A DNA stretch of 8,221 nucleotides from Flavobacteriales bacterium UBA4660. GTDB lineage: Bacteria > Bacteroidota > Bacteroidia > Flavobacteriales_D > Sanyastnellaceae. The stretch covers positions 2,172 to 10,392 of the forward strand of contig DHLU01000125.1 of NCBI GenBank assembly GCA_002405435.1, written 5' to 3'. The translations under genes were made by a program, and so were the position numbers. Shown here piece after piece: positions 1 to 5,499 of the stretch. Numbering within the stretch: position 1 is the first letter of the stretch; each line of letters starts with the position of its first letter. The notes under the pieces are model-generated. The model was not told the DNA's origin. It saw only the letters and a program-made list of their open reading frames with translations, and ran no database searches.

Positions 1-165
1 CGCACCTACAACTTCCCGCAGGGGCGCTGCACCGACCACCGGATCAACCTCACCCTCTACAAGCTCGATCAGATCATCGAGGGCCCGGCGCTGGAGGAAA
101 TGATCCAGGCGCTGATGACCCATCATCAGGCGGAACTGCTGGCTAGGCAGGATGATGCCGCTTGA
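1..165 (+). CDS. prfA: Peptide chain release factor 1, C-terminal fragment
   Basis: This is the last 54 codons of release factor 1, which recognises UAA and UAG stop codons and triggers peptide release on the ribosome. The frame is open from base 1, so the start lies outside the window. The visible residues RTYNFPQGR followed by [12 protein letters not shown] are the conserved RF1 C-terminal signature; RF2 differs clearly in this segment. It ends in TGA at 163-165. The prmC reading frame begins before this stop, so the two overlap by up to 14 bases, the common prfA-prmC arrangement in which the factor and its modifying enzyme are translated together. Strong GC bias at third codon positions and the sequence itself suggest an alphaproteobacterium; that taxonomic placement is inference. 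Confidence 0.95.
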   Translation, partial: RTYNFPQGRCTDHRINLTLYKLDQIIEGPALEEMIQALMTHHQAELLARQDDAA

Positions 166-1006
166 GCGGGTGAAGCCGCTGCTGGGCCAGGCGGCGGCGC
201 GGCTGCGCGGCGCCGGGTGCGATACGCCAGACCTGGATGCAAGGCTCTTGCTGCAGTGGGCAACGGGGCTCAGCCGCGAGGAGCTCATTCTCGACCCCGA
301 TCATTCTGTTACCGATGAACAGGCGCGGCGATTCGCTGCGGCGGTTGCGCGGCGTGAAGCCCGCGAGCCGGTTTCGCGCATCATGGGAGAACGCGAATTC
401 CATGGCCGGGTGTTCTCGGTGACGCCCGACACGCTCGATCCCCGCCCCGACACCGAAACCCTGGTGGAAACGGCCCTGGCACTCATGCCGAAGGCGGGGC
501 GGCTTCTTGAACTCGGCGCCGGTACTGGTGCGGTGGCCGTGACCATTCTGGCGGAACGGCCGCAGGCGCTTGGCGTCGCCACCGATGTCTCCGCCGCCGC
601 CCTGGCGGTGGCGGCTGAAAATGCCAGTCGGCACGGCGTGCTGGACCGGCTTTCGCTGCTGGAAGGAGATTGGTTCAAACCGGTAACCGGGGTTTTCGAG
701 ATCATCGTCTCAAACCCGCCCTATATCCCAGCCCCGGACATTGCCGGGCTGAGCCCGGATGTTCGCTGCTTCGACCCGCGCCTGGCCCTGGACGGCGGGA
801 AAGACGGCCTTGATGCCTACCGCGCCATTGCCCTGGGGGCGGCTGCCCATCTTGTGTCCGGCGGCCATGTCGTCGTGGAAATCGGAGCGGGCCAGGGGCC
901 TCAGGTTGTGGCGATGTTCGCGGTGGCCGGTTTCAGGCCCGCTGGCCAGTTCCGGGATCTCGGCGGTCATGTCCGCTGTCTCGCGTTCCGGGGGAACGAA
1001 AATTAG
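152..1006 (+). CDS. prmC: Release factor glutamine N5-methyltransferase PrmC
   Basis: The predicted cytosolic enzyme of 284 residues transfers a methyl group from S-adenosylmethionine to the glutamine of the GGQ motif in RF1 and RF2, which speeds peptide release. Residues 1-75 form the helical N-terminal substrate-binding domain. RPDTETLVE at 98-106 and [12 protein letters not shown] at 119-130 (SAM-binding motif I) are present. NPPY at 188-191 is the signature that holds the target glutamine. The end of the Rossmann domain carries VVEIGAGQG near 241-249. Length is normal for the family. Two ATG codons lie in tandem (152 and 155). AGG at 145-147 is well spaced for the second, so the true start may be 155. 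The overlap with prfA indicates translational coupling. No frameshift or missing residue is seen. Confidence 0.96.
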   Translation: MMPLERVKPLLGQAAARLRGAGCDTPDLDARLLLQWATGLSREELILDPDHSVTDEQARRFAAAVARREAREPVSRIMGEREFHGRVFSVTPDTLDPRPDTETLVETALALMPKAGRLLELGAGTGAVAVTILAERPQALGVATDVSAAALAVAAENASRHGVLDRLSLLEGDWFKPVTGVFEIIVSNPPYIPAPDIAGLSPDVRCFDPRLALDGGKDGLDAYRAIALGAAAHLVSGGHVVVEIGAGQGPQVVAMFAVAGFRPAGQFRDLGGHVRCLAFRGNEN

Positions 1007-1028
1007 TCATTGGAAAGTCATCGTCCGT

Positions 1029-1070
1029 GGGCTAAAGACGAGTCGGAAACGCTTTCTGCCCTAACTTTTT
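1029..1070 (+). terminator. Possible rho-independent terminator after prmC
   Basis: GGGC at 1029-1032 can pair with GCCC at 1058-1061, with an inner AAAG/CTTT pairing, followed by a short T run at 1066-1070. The stem is interrupted and the T run begins a few bases after it, so this is a weak candidate. It starts 23 bases after the prmC stop codon. Confidence 0.3.
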
Positions 1071-1108
1071 GGTGCCGGGAACGACGTTGGGGGGTTTGCC
1101 GCTGAAAT

Positions 1109-1220
1109 GGCGCGAACACCCAGTTGCATTCAGCACAGGCGGGGACGAGGCGTGAACCCTTTCGAGGGTCGCGCTTGTGGCAGAAGCCTTCCGATAACCA
1201 ACGGGTAAGGCGTGAACACG
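1109..1220. repeat. Three copies of a GGCGYGAAC motif
   Basis: GGCGCGAACACC (1109-1120), GGCGTGAACCCT (1149-1160) and GGCGTGAACACG (1209-1220) share the core GGCGYGAAC. The copies begin 40 and 60 bases apart. The second and third copies lead into small hairpins and are both followed by GCAGAAG-like sequence. No function is recognised; they may be a structured leader, remnants of a repeated element, or coincidence in GC-rich DNA. Confidence 0.35.
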
Positions 1221-1323
1221 CTCGCTGTGTGAGCAGAAAAGAAGGCGAGATGCCGCGAGGCCCCCTTTGCGGGCCCGCGAAGCATGCATGCGCAACCTCG
1301 TATCATTTTGGAATAGGAAATAG

Positions 1324-1401
1324 ATGAGACCAACCCACAAGAACCGCAATCGCAACCGGCATCGCAGCGGCGGCGGAGGCGGAGGTGGCGGCGGCGGCGG
1401 A
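1324..1401 (+). CDS. DUF4167-like RNA-binding protein, 5' fragment
   Basis: The frame opens with MRPTHKNRNRNRHRS followed by 11 glycines. An arginine/asparagine-rich basic start of this kind, placed after prmC, matches alphaproteobacterial DUF4167 proteins, whose N-terminus is basic and low-complexity and whose conserved domain comes later. AGGAAA at 1315-1320 is a good ribosome binding site 3 bases before the ATG. Only about 15 codons plus the glycine run survive. Beyond 1401 the same frame reads antisense to tonB, so the rest of the gene, including the diagnostic domain, is missing at the chimeric join. Identification rests on the short start and gene order, hence moderate confidence. The family is proposed to bind RNA; its role is poorly defined. 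Confidence 0.55.
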
Positions 1402-1664
1402 TTGTTTGGATCAATATCCGGAGGTGGGCCAAGTTCCGCAATCACGTCTACCGGTTTTTCTTTCGGGAGCATATCACCAACCGCCTGCATGATGATAGGT
1501 GCAGCGAAGACGACTACTACCAGACCAATAGCCAACAGAAAAGCTCTTGTGAGATACTTAGGGTATTCACGGCGAAGCTTGTATGCTCCATAAGCCTTGT
1601 TTCGGTCGGCAAATATGATGTCCAGCATATCCCGATAGACGGTTGTGCTTTTTTCTTCTGCCAT
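1368..1664 (-). CDS. tonB: Energy transducer TonB, N-terminal fragment
   Basis: TonB spans the periplasm and passes proton-motive energy from the ExbB/ExbD motor to TonB-dependent outer-membrane transporters. The 99 visible residues contain a Bacteroidota-type cytoplasmic start (LDIIFADRNKAYGAYKLRREY near 15-34), one membrane anchor at about 41-60, and a proline-rich region ending in 11 prolines (89-99). The periplasmic linker and the C-terminal domain that contacts TonB boxes are absent, because the gene is cut at the GGN/CCN tract. The open frame continues to 1032, but those residues are antisense of the alphaproteobacterial leader and are not TonB. The start lies 48 bases after the second exbD. 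An AAGGA element and A-rich sequence precede it. It is the last gene of the exb cluster. Confidence 0.88.
1369..1401. repeat. GGN/CCN low-complexity tract at the chimeric join
   Basis: Eleven consecutive GGN triplets (mostly GGC, some GGA and one GGT) encode poly-glycine on the + strand and poly-proline on the - strand. GC-rich alphaproteobacterial coding sequence ends on the left and A+T-richer Bacteroidota coding sequence begins on the right, each in the middle of a gene. The exact crossover base cannot be placed because both parents may share the tract. Confidence 0.8.
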
Positions 1665-1712
1665 AGTTTTAAATTTTTATTCCTTTTTAAAATTTGACGA
1701 TTGATAGTCGCA

Positions 1713-2345
1713 TTACTTAGTAGCTGCTTCTACCTGTTCGTCCACATTAAATTTCAGGCCACTCGCCGGATCCTTGATGAACTTTTCTTCAAGTTCAGAA
1801 ACATCCAGGATTACATAGTAACGTACTTTGCAAATGGCCATTTCATCCAATGCATCCACGAGGTTTTTGTAACGAGACTCCTTGGTAGGCTTGATCAGTA
1901 CGTTAATATAAGAACCGTCGGTGCGTTCTTCTTCAACACCTTCTTTGTTCTTCTTCTTGTACGTTTCCGTACCGAACTGCCCTTTAACTTTGTCCATTTT
2001 GTTCAGGATGACCGTCCGCAAGCCTTCTGCCGAGAAATCGGTAGAGTCCAGCTTAGCATCCGTAATACCTTCATAGTAATAGACTTTATCGTTACCGCCC
2101 AGCAGGAGGGTAAGCACCTTGGACTCCTTAACAGGCTCCACGTCTTCTTTTTTGATGTCCTTTTCGGGCATCACAAGCGCCATAATATTGGGCTTTGCCA
2201 GAGTCGTGGTGAGCATGAAGAAGGTAATGAGCAAGAAACCAAGGTCCACCATCGGCGTAAAGTCGATACGTGTGGACATTTTTTTCGAGCGAACCTTACC
2301 ACCTTTCTTATGACCACCACCACCGTCTTGTGCTATTTCAGCCAT
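1713..2345 (-). CDS. exbD: Biopolymer transport protein ExbD (second copy)
   Basis: The 210-residue protein is an ExbD/TolR-family subunit of the proton-driven inner-membrane motor. A lysine/glycine-rich cytoplasmic tail (1-26) precedes the hallmark segment RIDFTPMVDLGFLLITFFML (26-45), a single membrane helix. Asp34 sits at the position of the conserved proton-carrying aspartate. The remainder is periplasmic, ending in a domain with YINVLIKPTKESRYKNLVDALDEM that matches the ExbD fold. It is longer than E. coli ExbD (about 141 residues), as is common in Bacteroidota. It lies 89 bases downstream of the other exbD and 48 bases before tonB. The two copies differ clearly in sequence, so a heteromeric ExbD assembly is possible; that is inference. 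Confidence 0.92.
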   Translation of the reverse strand: MAEIAQDGGGGHKKGGKVRSKKMSTRIDFTPMVDLGFLLITFFMLTTTLAKPNIMALVMPEKDIKKEDVEPVKESKVLTLLLGGNDKVYYYEGITDAKLDSTDFSAEGLRTVILNKMDKVKGQFGTETYKKKNKEGVEEERTDGSYINVLIKPTKESRYKNLVDALDEMAICKVRYYVILDVSELEEKFIKDPASGLKFNVDEQVEAATK

Positions 2346-2434
2346 GTCGCTGTTGCTTTTTTGATGTTAAAGATGTATTGTTGGTTTGCCTTGTCCTTTC
2401 GTTGATATTGGAAAGGGACAATCCTACAATCGGT

Positions 2435-3079
2435 TTACTCTTTCTTCGGGCCGCCTTCCATACTGGTGATCAGGTTGAACTTGTTCACGTTGATATCCGT
2501 GAGCGTGTTGATTACCTTTTGCACCGCTGGGTATGGGGTGGTTTGGTCGGCTTTTACAATCATGACATACTCATCTTTCACTTTACCTTCCTGTTTCATG
2601 CGGAATTGCGCCAGGCGGGCATTGTGGATCCAATCGGCCAGTTCACTTTTATTGATATCTGCTGTATCAATGGGGATACCGGATACTGGATAAGAAGCAC
2701 GTTCTGATGGTGGCAGGTCGAGGTATTTTTTCAACTCTGCACGAGGCACACCGAAACTGCCAAGGTTGGCAAACTTCATTTTTTGCTGATCGTTCAGACC
2801 TAGTTGATAGCGACTGTTGATATCGTCGATCAAACTAAGGCGAGTATGCTGACCAGCCATATCCATGAAGACCTTCCCGTCCTTTCCTACCATGATGGTA
2901 AGCGTACCGGCATCGGGCAGTTTGGTTTCAGAGATAGACGAAGGCGTGTCGATGACAACGGTTTCCTGTGGCTTTGCTTTAGCGGTAAGCATAAAGAAAG
3001 TGAGCAACAGGAAGGCCACGTCGCACATGGCCGTCATATCAATCGAGGGCGCGCTTCGTTTCGGCTTATTTTTTGGCAT
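2435..3079 (-). CDS. exbD: Biopolymer transport protein ExbD (first copy)
   Basis: The 214-residue ExbD/TolR-family protein is the first of two tandem paralogues. A short basic tail (MPKNKPKRS) leads into IDMTAMCDVAFLLLTFFMLT (13-32), the single membrane helix, with the conserved channel aspartate at Asp20. The periplasmic part begins with a beta-rich stretch (about 56-75). It then has an insertion of roughly 60 residues (about 90-150), and ends with DEYVMIVKADQTTPYPAVQKVINTL-type ExbD sequence (given here in part, about 168-192). The insertion makes it longer than the enterobacterial protein. It lies 77 bases downstream of exbB and 89 bases upstream of the second exbD, consistent with one transcript. 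The start follows an A+T-rich spacer without a strong Shine-Dalgarno, normal for Bacteroidota. Confidence 0.92.
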   Translation of the reverse strand: MPKNKPKRSAPSIDMTAMCDVAFLLLTFFMLTAKAKPQETVVIDTPSSISETKLPDAGTLTIMVGKDGKVFMDMAGQHTRLSLIDDINSRYQLGLNDQQKMKFANLGSFGVPRAELKKYLDLPPSERASYPVSGIPIDTADINKSELADWIHNARLAQFRMKQEGKVKDEYVMIVKADQTTPYPAVQKVINTLTDINVNKFNLITSMEGGPKKE

Positions 3080-3156
3080 ATCTTTTTAGTTATGAGTTTG
3101 AATGGTGAACGTTAAGGGTTGGATGCGGGCACCTAACCCCACTTACTCATCCCTAA

Positions 3157-3981
3157 TTAATGTCCCTTTGACGCATAAGTTTGAGTCAGGCTGTAACCTG
3201 CCTCATCAATGCGGTATGTCATAGCATCAATACGTGCTGTAAAGAAGTTGTAGGCGATGATCGCAATCGCAGAGGTACCAATACCAAGTGCGGTGTTAAT
3301 CAAAGCTTCAGAGATACCTGTTGCAAGAGCGGTAGAGTCCGGAGCGCCAGCGTTAGCAAGTGCTGCGAATGAACGGATCATACCCAATACTGTACCGAAC
3401 AGACCCAAAAGGGTTGCGATAGAAGCTACAGTAGCCAGGATATTAAGATTGCGCTCAAGCATAGGAAGTTCGAGTGTGGTTGCTTCTTCTACTTCTTTCT
3501 GAATAGCAATTACTTTCTCGTCTTTTTCCATTCCGGTAATCTTTTCCATTTCGGCATACTTGTGCAAACCTGCGCGAACTACATTAGCCACTGCGCCTTT
3601 TTGCTTATCACAAGCAGCAACTGCACCATTGATATCTCCACGATCCAGGAATCCTTTGATCCCGCGAACAAAAACATCAACATTGCCTGCGCCGTTGGCT
3701 TTACCCAAGGTGATGAAACGCTCGATGATGAAAACAATTACGGTGAAAAATGCAGTGAGGAGCAGCGGCACCACGAAGCCTCCCTTATAAATCGTTCCGA
3801 AGTAGTCACCTGGTAGCGGATCTTTACTATTGTCATTGTCAATGAAGTGGTGACTTGCACCGAACACGAATTTCCAAATTAAGTAAGAAATTACATACAA
3901 CAAGATGATGATCAGAAATGGAAGCATTGCTCCCATGGTGTTACCTTGTTGTTTTGCCTGAGTGGGTTTTGCTGCTGACAT
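3157..3981 (-). CDS. exbB: MotA/TolQ/ExbB family proton channel protein ExbB
   Basis: The 274-residue inner-membrane protein forms the stator-like channel of the Ton motor with ExbD. Likely membrane helices are at about 19-38, 68-87, 180-202 and 228-248. The first is an extra N-terminal helix compared with the three-helix E. coli ExbB, as seen in many Bacteroidota homologues. The family core is clear: LLGLFGTVLGMIRSF at 191-205, then SEALINTALGIGTSAIAII at 224-242, including the small residues and threonines that line the proton path. A large cytoplasmic loop (about 90-178) lies between helices 2 and 3. It is the first gene of the exbB-exbD-exbD-tonB cluster. No clear promoter could be found in the long upstream gap. 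Confidence 0.95.
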   Translation of the reverse strand: MSAAKPTQAKQQGNTMGAMLPFLIIILLYVISYLIWKFVFGASHHFIDNDNSKDPLPGDYFGTIYKGGFVVPLLLTAFFTVIVFIIERFITLGKANGAGNVDVFVRGIKGFLDRGDINGAVAACDKQKGAVANVVRAGLHKYAEMEKITGMEKDEKVIAIQKEVEEATTLELPMLERNLNILATVASIATLLGLFGTVLGMIRSFAALANAGAPDSTALATGISEALINTALGIGTSAIAIIAYNFFTARIDAMTYRIDEAGYSLTQTYASKGH

Positions 3982-4402
3982 GCTGCTTTAATTTTGTGAA
4001 TGAATGATTTAAGTTTTGACTTACTGCACATCGTCTTCAACGAAGCACCTTCAGGCAATTTGAAAAGTAGTGTTGGCGCACGTCCAAATACATAGATGCT
4101 AAGTAGCTTTAAAATGGTGTGCGGCGCCTAACTTATTTTTAACCTGCGGTCATATTTCGAAGTTTTCGAGACAGAGGCGAATTTTCGAGGGGTGAAAATA
4201 GTGTAAGGAGTACAATTACAACCAAGTCTGAAACAAAATTCCTTACTAAAATGTGTGAGTCGGCCTTTTTTTACTTTGAAATGTCTCTTTTTTGCCAAAG
4301 AAAGCGTCAAAAAAGGCGAGGAAGTCGCCTCAAGGTCTTGAAATAAAACATTGTAAATTTTTAAAAATTTACACAAACTAAATCTGCCGAGACGTACCTG
4401 GA
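3982..4402. other. Gene-free region between exbB and dgkA
   Basis: This 421-base A+T-rich region should hold the promoter of the exb cluster. No good match to the Bacteroidota pattern (TTTG, 19-21 bases, TAnnTTTG) is visible on the - strand; the nearest, at about 4374-4381, has a mismatch and no upstream partner. The only structure seen is the dgkA terminator at 4309-4330. A 96-codon open frame on the - strand (4418-4128) overlaps that terminator and the end of dgkA and is not considered real. Confidence 0.5.
4309..4330 (-). terminator. Rho-independent terminator after dgkA
   Basis: Read on the - strand, AGGCGA and TCGCCT form a perfect 6-bp stem around a 5-base loop, followed directly by a run of T residues (A run at 4309-4314 on the + strand). 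It lies about 73 bases past the dgkA stop, in the right orientation. Confidence 0.6.
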
Positions 4403-4765
4403 CTAAAGAAAGAGACAAAGTCTGGGCACAAAAATGATTAGCCCCACCACCACTGCCCCAATAGCAGCCAATAAAACTGCGGCTGCAGCCAGATCCTTGG
4501 CTTTACCGGCCAATGGATGGTTGCCCGGAGAAACCAGATCCGTCAATGTTTCCAGGGCTGTATTGACCGCCTCTAAAGCAATGACCAGAACCACACTAAT
4601 AACAATGGCTAACCATTCCTGTGGCGAGATACCGCACACTATACCGGCCGTTACGACCAGCACTGCCGCTACAGCATGTATACGCGCATTTACCTGCGAC
4701 TGAAACAAATAGCGTATTCCTTGCCATGCATACCGGAAACTGGCCAATCTTTTTTGTAGCGACAT
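4403..4765 (-). CDS. dgkA: Diacylglycerol/undecaprenol kinase family protein
   Basis: This small integral membrane kinase of about 120 residues phosphorylates diacylglycerol or undecaprenol and so recycles lipids used in envelope synthesis. The start MSLQKRLASFRYAWQGI at 4765 gives the usual length. An in-frame ATG at 4804 would add 13 residues unlike the family and would place a promoter-like element inside the gene. Three membrane helices are predicted near 34-50, 53-72 and 93-115. The family signature runs EAVNTALETLTD followed by HPLAGKAKDLAAAAV; it includes the glutamates and the AKD segment that bind nucleotide and metal. Many Bacteroidota members of this family act on undecaprenol rather than diacylglycerol; the substrate cannot be read from the sequence. 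It is a single gene with its own terminator downstream. Confidence 0.9.
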   Translation of the reverse strand: MSLQKRLASFRYAWQGIRYLFQSQVNARIHAVAAVLVVTAGIVCGISPQEWLAIVISVVLVIALEAVNTALETLTDLVSPGNHPLAGKAKDLAAAAVLLAAIGAVVVGLIIFVPRLCLFL

Positions 4766-4785
4766 GTTGCGGGCGTTCTTTGGAA

Positions 4786-4793
4786 CAAAGATA
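4786..4793 (-). promoter_or_regulatory. Possible -7 promoter element of dgkA
   Basis: On the - strand this reads TATCTTTG, an exact match to the Bacteroidota -7 consensus TAnnTTTG. It lies 20 bases upstream of the chosen dgkA start. No clear TTTG is present at the expected -33 distance, so support is partial. Its position favours the start at 4765 over the one at 4804. Confidence 0.35.
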
Positions 4794-4843
4794 AGCCATG
4801 ACATACAGGATTGGAGCTTGAAAAATTTATCCTCCCGTAAAAG

Positions 4844-4875
4844 TTTGAAATTAAACCCGGGTATATATACCTTTG
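4844..4875 (+). promoter_or_regulatory. Bacteroidota-type promoter of the tRNA-Ser gene
   Basis: TTTG at 4844-4847 and TACCTTTG at 4868-4875 are separated by 20 bases. This matches both elements and the spacing of the Bacteroidota primary-sigma promoter (TTTG, 19-21 bases, TAnnTTTG). Transcription would begin around 4880-4884, some 55 bases before the tRNA. The leader would be removed by 5' processing. Confidence 0.75.
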
Positions 4876-4937
4876 CGGCCCGATCGGCAATTCAAGCTGC
4901 ATAAAGCCAATTATTGCCGGTTTATTTTGACAATTCC

Positions 4938-5025
4938 GGAGAGATGTCCGAGTGGTCGAAGGAGCACGCCTGGAAAGTGTGTATACGCCAAAAGCGTATC
5001 CAGGGTTCGAATCCCTGTCTCTCCG
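4938..5025 (+). tRNA. tRNA-Ser(GGA)
   Basis: The 88-base sequence folds as a class II tRNA. The acceptor arms GGAGAGA (4938-4944) and TCTCTCC (5018-5024) pair perfectly, with G at 5025 as discriminator. The D arm has TCC/GGA. The anticodon stem CACGC/GTGTG encloses loop CTGGAAA, with anticodon GGA at 4972-4974, reading UCC and UCU serine codons. The long variable arm has a TACGC/GCGTA stem, and the T arm CAGGG-TTCGAAT-CCCTG is canonical. The long variable arm and G discriminator are serine identity features. CCA is not encoded and must be added after transcription. A promoter and terminator flank it as a single-gene transcript. Confidence 0.97.
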
Positions 5026-5030
5026 CTTCA

Positions 5031-5063
5031 CCCGCCGAGCTTTAGCTCAGGCGGGTTTTTTTA
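5031..5063 (+). terminator. Rho-independent terminator of tRNA-Ser
   Basis: CCCGCC-GAGC and GCTC-A-GGCGGG form a stem of 10 pairs with a single bulged A around a TTTA loop, followed by seven T residues (5056-5062). It begins 5 bases after the tRNA end, so it closes that transcript. Confidence 0.9.
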
Positions 5064-5099
5064 TGCCCAATTAAACCGGAAGCGATGGTGGTAGAAGGG

Positions 5100-5169
5100 A
5101 TTTTTACCGCAGAAACGCGGAGGTATGACCAATTGGTTATCAGAAACTCCGCGCCTCTGCGGCAAAAAT
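5100..5169. repeat. Large imperfect palindrome, possible dispersed element
   Basis: Arms of 23 bases (5100-5122 and 5147-5169) pair at 20 positions. The pattern is ATTTTT, one mismatch, CCGCAGA, two mismatches, CGCGGAG, with the reverse complement in the right arm. The 24-base loop contains a second perfect palindrome, ACCAATTGGT (5128-5137). The CGCAGA/CGCGGAG wording resembles a short GC-rich repeat family common in bacterial intergenic DNA. It lies 37 bases after the tRNA terminator and codes for nothing obvious. A miniature mobile or REP-like element is possible. Confidence 0.6.
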
Positions 5170-5293
5170 TACCGCTGTCACAATCGCTTACTCTATAAAA
5201 GGCCTCCGTTGTTAGTGCCGTAATTTTCACTTTTAACCCGTTTACGCTCTAAACAGGAGCATCTCAGCACCACCATGAAAGATTATCTGGCAT

Positions 5294-5425
5294 GTGCGTT
5301 TTACCAAACTATTGTTTCTTTTTCCAGCCTTGTTGCTTGGAGCCTGTTATTCCATATCCAGACAATCCAGTGCCGCCACCTATGTAAAAGCAGGTCGGGA
5401 AAACCCAACCTGCCAAATTACCTGA
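5294..5425 (+). CDS. Doubtful 43-residue lipoprotein-like ORF
   Basis: From GTG at 5294 the frame reads MRFTKLLFLFPALLLGAC, a basic start, a hydrophobic stretch and a lipobox LGAC with Cys18, then 25 polar residues to TGA. If the A run after ATG at 5275 were one base shorter, the ATG would be in frame and give an ATG-started signal peptide, so a frameshift or decayed gene is possible. Against this, the last third coincides with a terminator hairpin on the opposite strand, there is no clear ribosome binding site, and the frame is short. It may be a small lipoprotein, a remnant, or chance. Confidence 0.2.
   Translation: MRFTKLLFLFPALLLGACYSISRQSSAATYVKAGRENPTCQIT
5386..5413 (-). terminator. 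Rho-independent terminator after the T9SS protein gene
   Basis: On the - strand GCAGGTTGGG and CCCGACCTGC form a 10-bp stem (one G-T wobble) with a TTTT loop, followed by TTTTA. The wobble is a mismatch if read on the + strand, favouring - strand use. It lies 87 bases past the stop at 5500. Confidence 0.6.
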
Positions 5426-5499
5426 ACGGAAAATGAAACGGTTTTGAGCATCGCCGGGGATGGCCCGGTAATCGGTTTCTGTTTATACTGATACCTGGA

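Larger units (their letters stand above)
1007..1323 (+). other. Gene-free leader between prmC and the DUF4167-like gene
   Basis: This 317-base stretch has no convincing gene on either strand. It contains a possible prmC terminator (1029-1070), a perfect hairpin with a TTCG loop (ACCCT and AGGGT arms near 1156-1169), a GC-rich hairpin with GGCCC/GGGCC arms near 1258-1276, and three copies of a GGCGYGAAC motif. It is GC-rich like the upstream genes and so belongs to the alphaproteobacterial part. A long structured leader in front of the next gene is possible, but no known riboswitch or small RNA is recognised. Confidence 0.5.
5064..5499. other. Gene-poor stretch after tRNA-Ser
   Basis: This 436-base region holds an imperfect palindrome (5100-5169), a doubtful lipoprotein-like micro-ORF (5294-5425), a - strand terminator (5386-5413) and a small CCGGG/CCCGG hairpin (5454-5468). 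No established gene is seen. The 62-codon open frame at 5230-5042 on the - strand only reads through the palindrome and is not considered coding. Confidence 0.5.

Noticed and set aside
143..705. Long - strand frames opposite prmC
   Set aside because: High-GC genes commonly leave long antisense frames. The + strand frame has all PrmC motifs.
1..1401. Natural horizontal transfer of prfA-prmC into a Bacteroidota genome
   Set aside because: Both boundary genes are broken at the same low-complexity tract, there is no mobile-element signature, and prfA/prmC are essential core genes. A false join is simpler.
1369..1401. Functional poly-glycine/poly-proline sense-antisense gene pair
   Set aside because: The overlap exists only because of the join. 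Neither partner retains its conserved C-terminal domain.
1701..2405. 234-codon open frame on the + strand across the second exbD
   Set aside because: It lies entirely antisense to a well-identified exbD and its residues resemble no known family; it is a shadow frame.
4128..4418. 96-codon open frame on the - strand between exbB and dgkA
   Set aside because: It overlaps the dgkA end and runs through the dgkA terminator. Its composition is unlike a structured protein and no family is recognised.
5042..5230. 62-codon - strand frame after the tRNA
   Set aside because: It consists mainly of the translated palindrome and the tRNA terminator; no coding signature.
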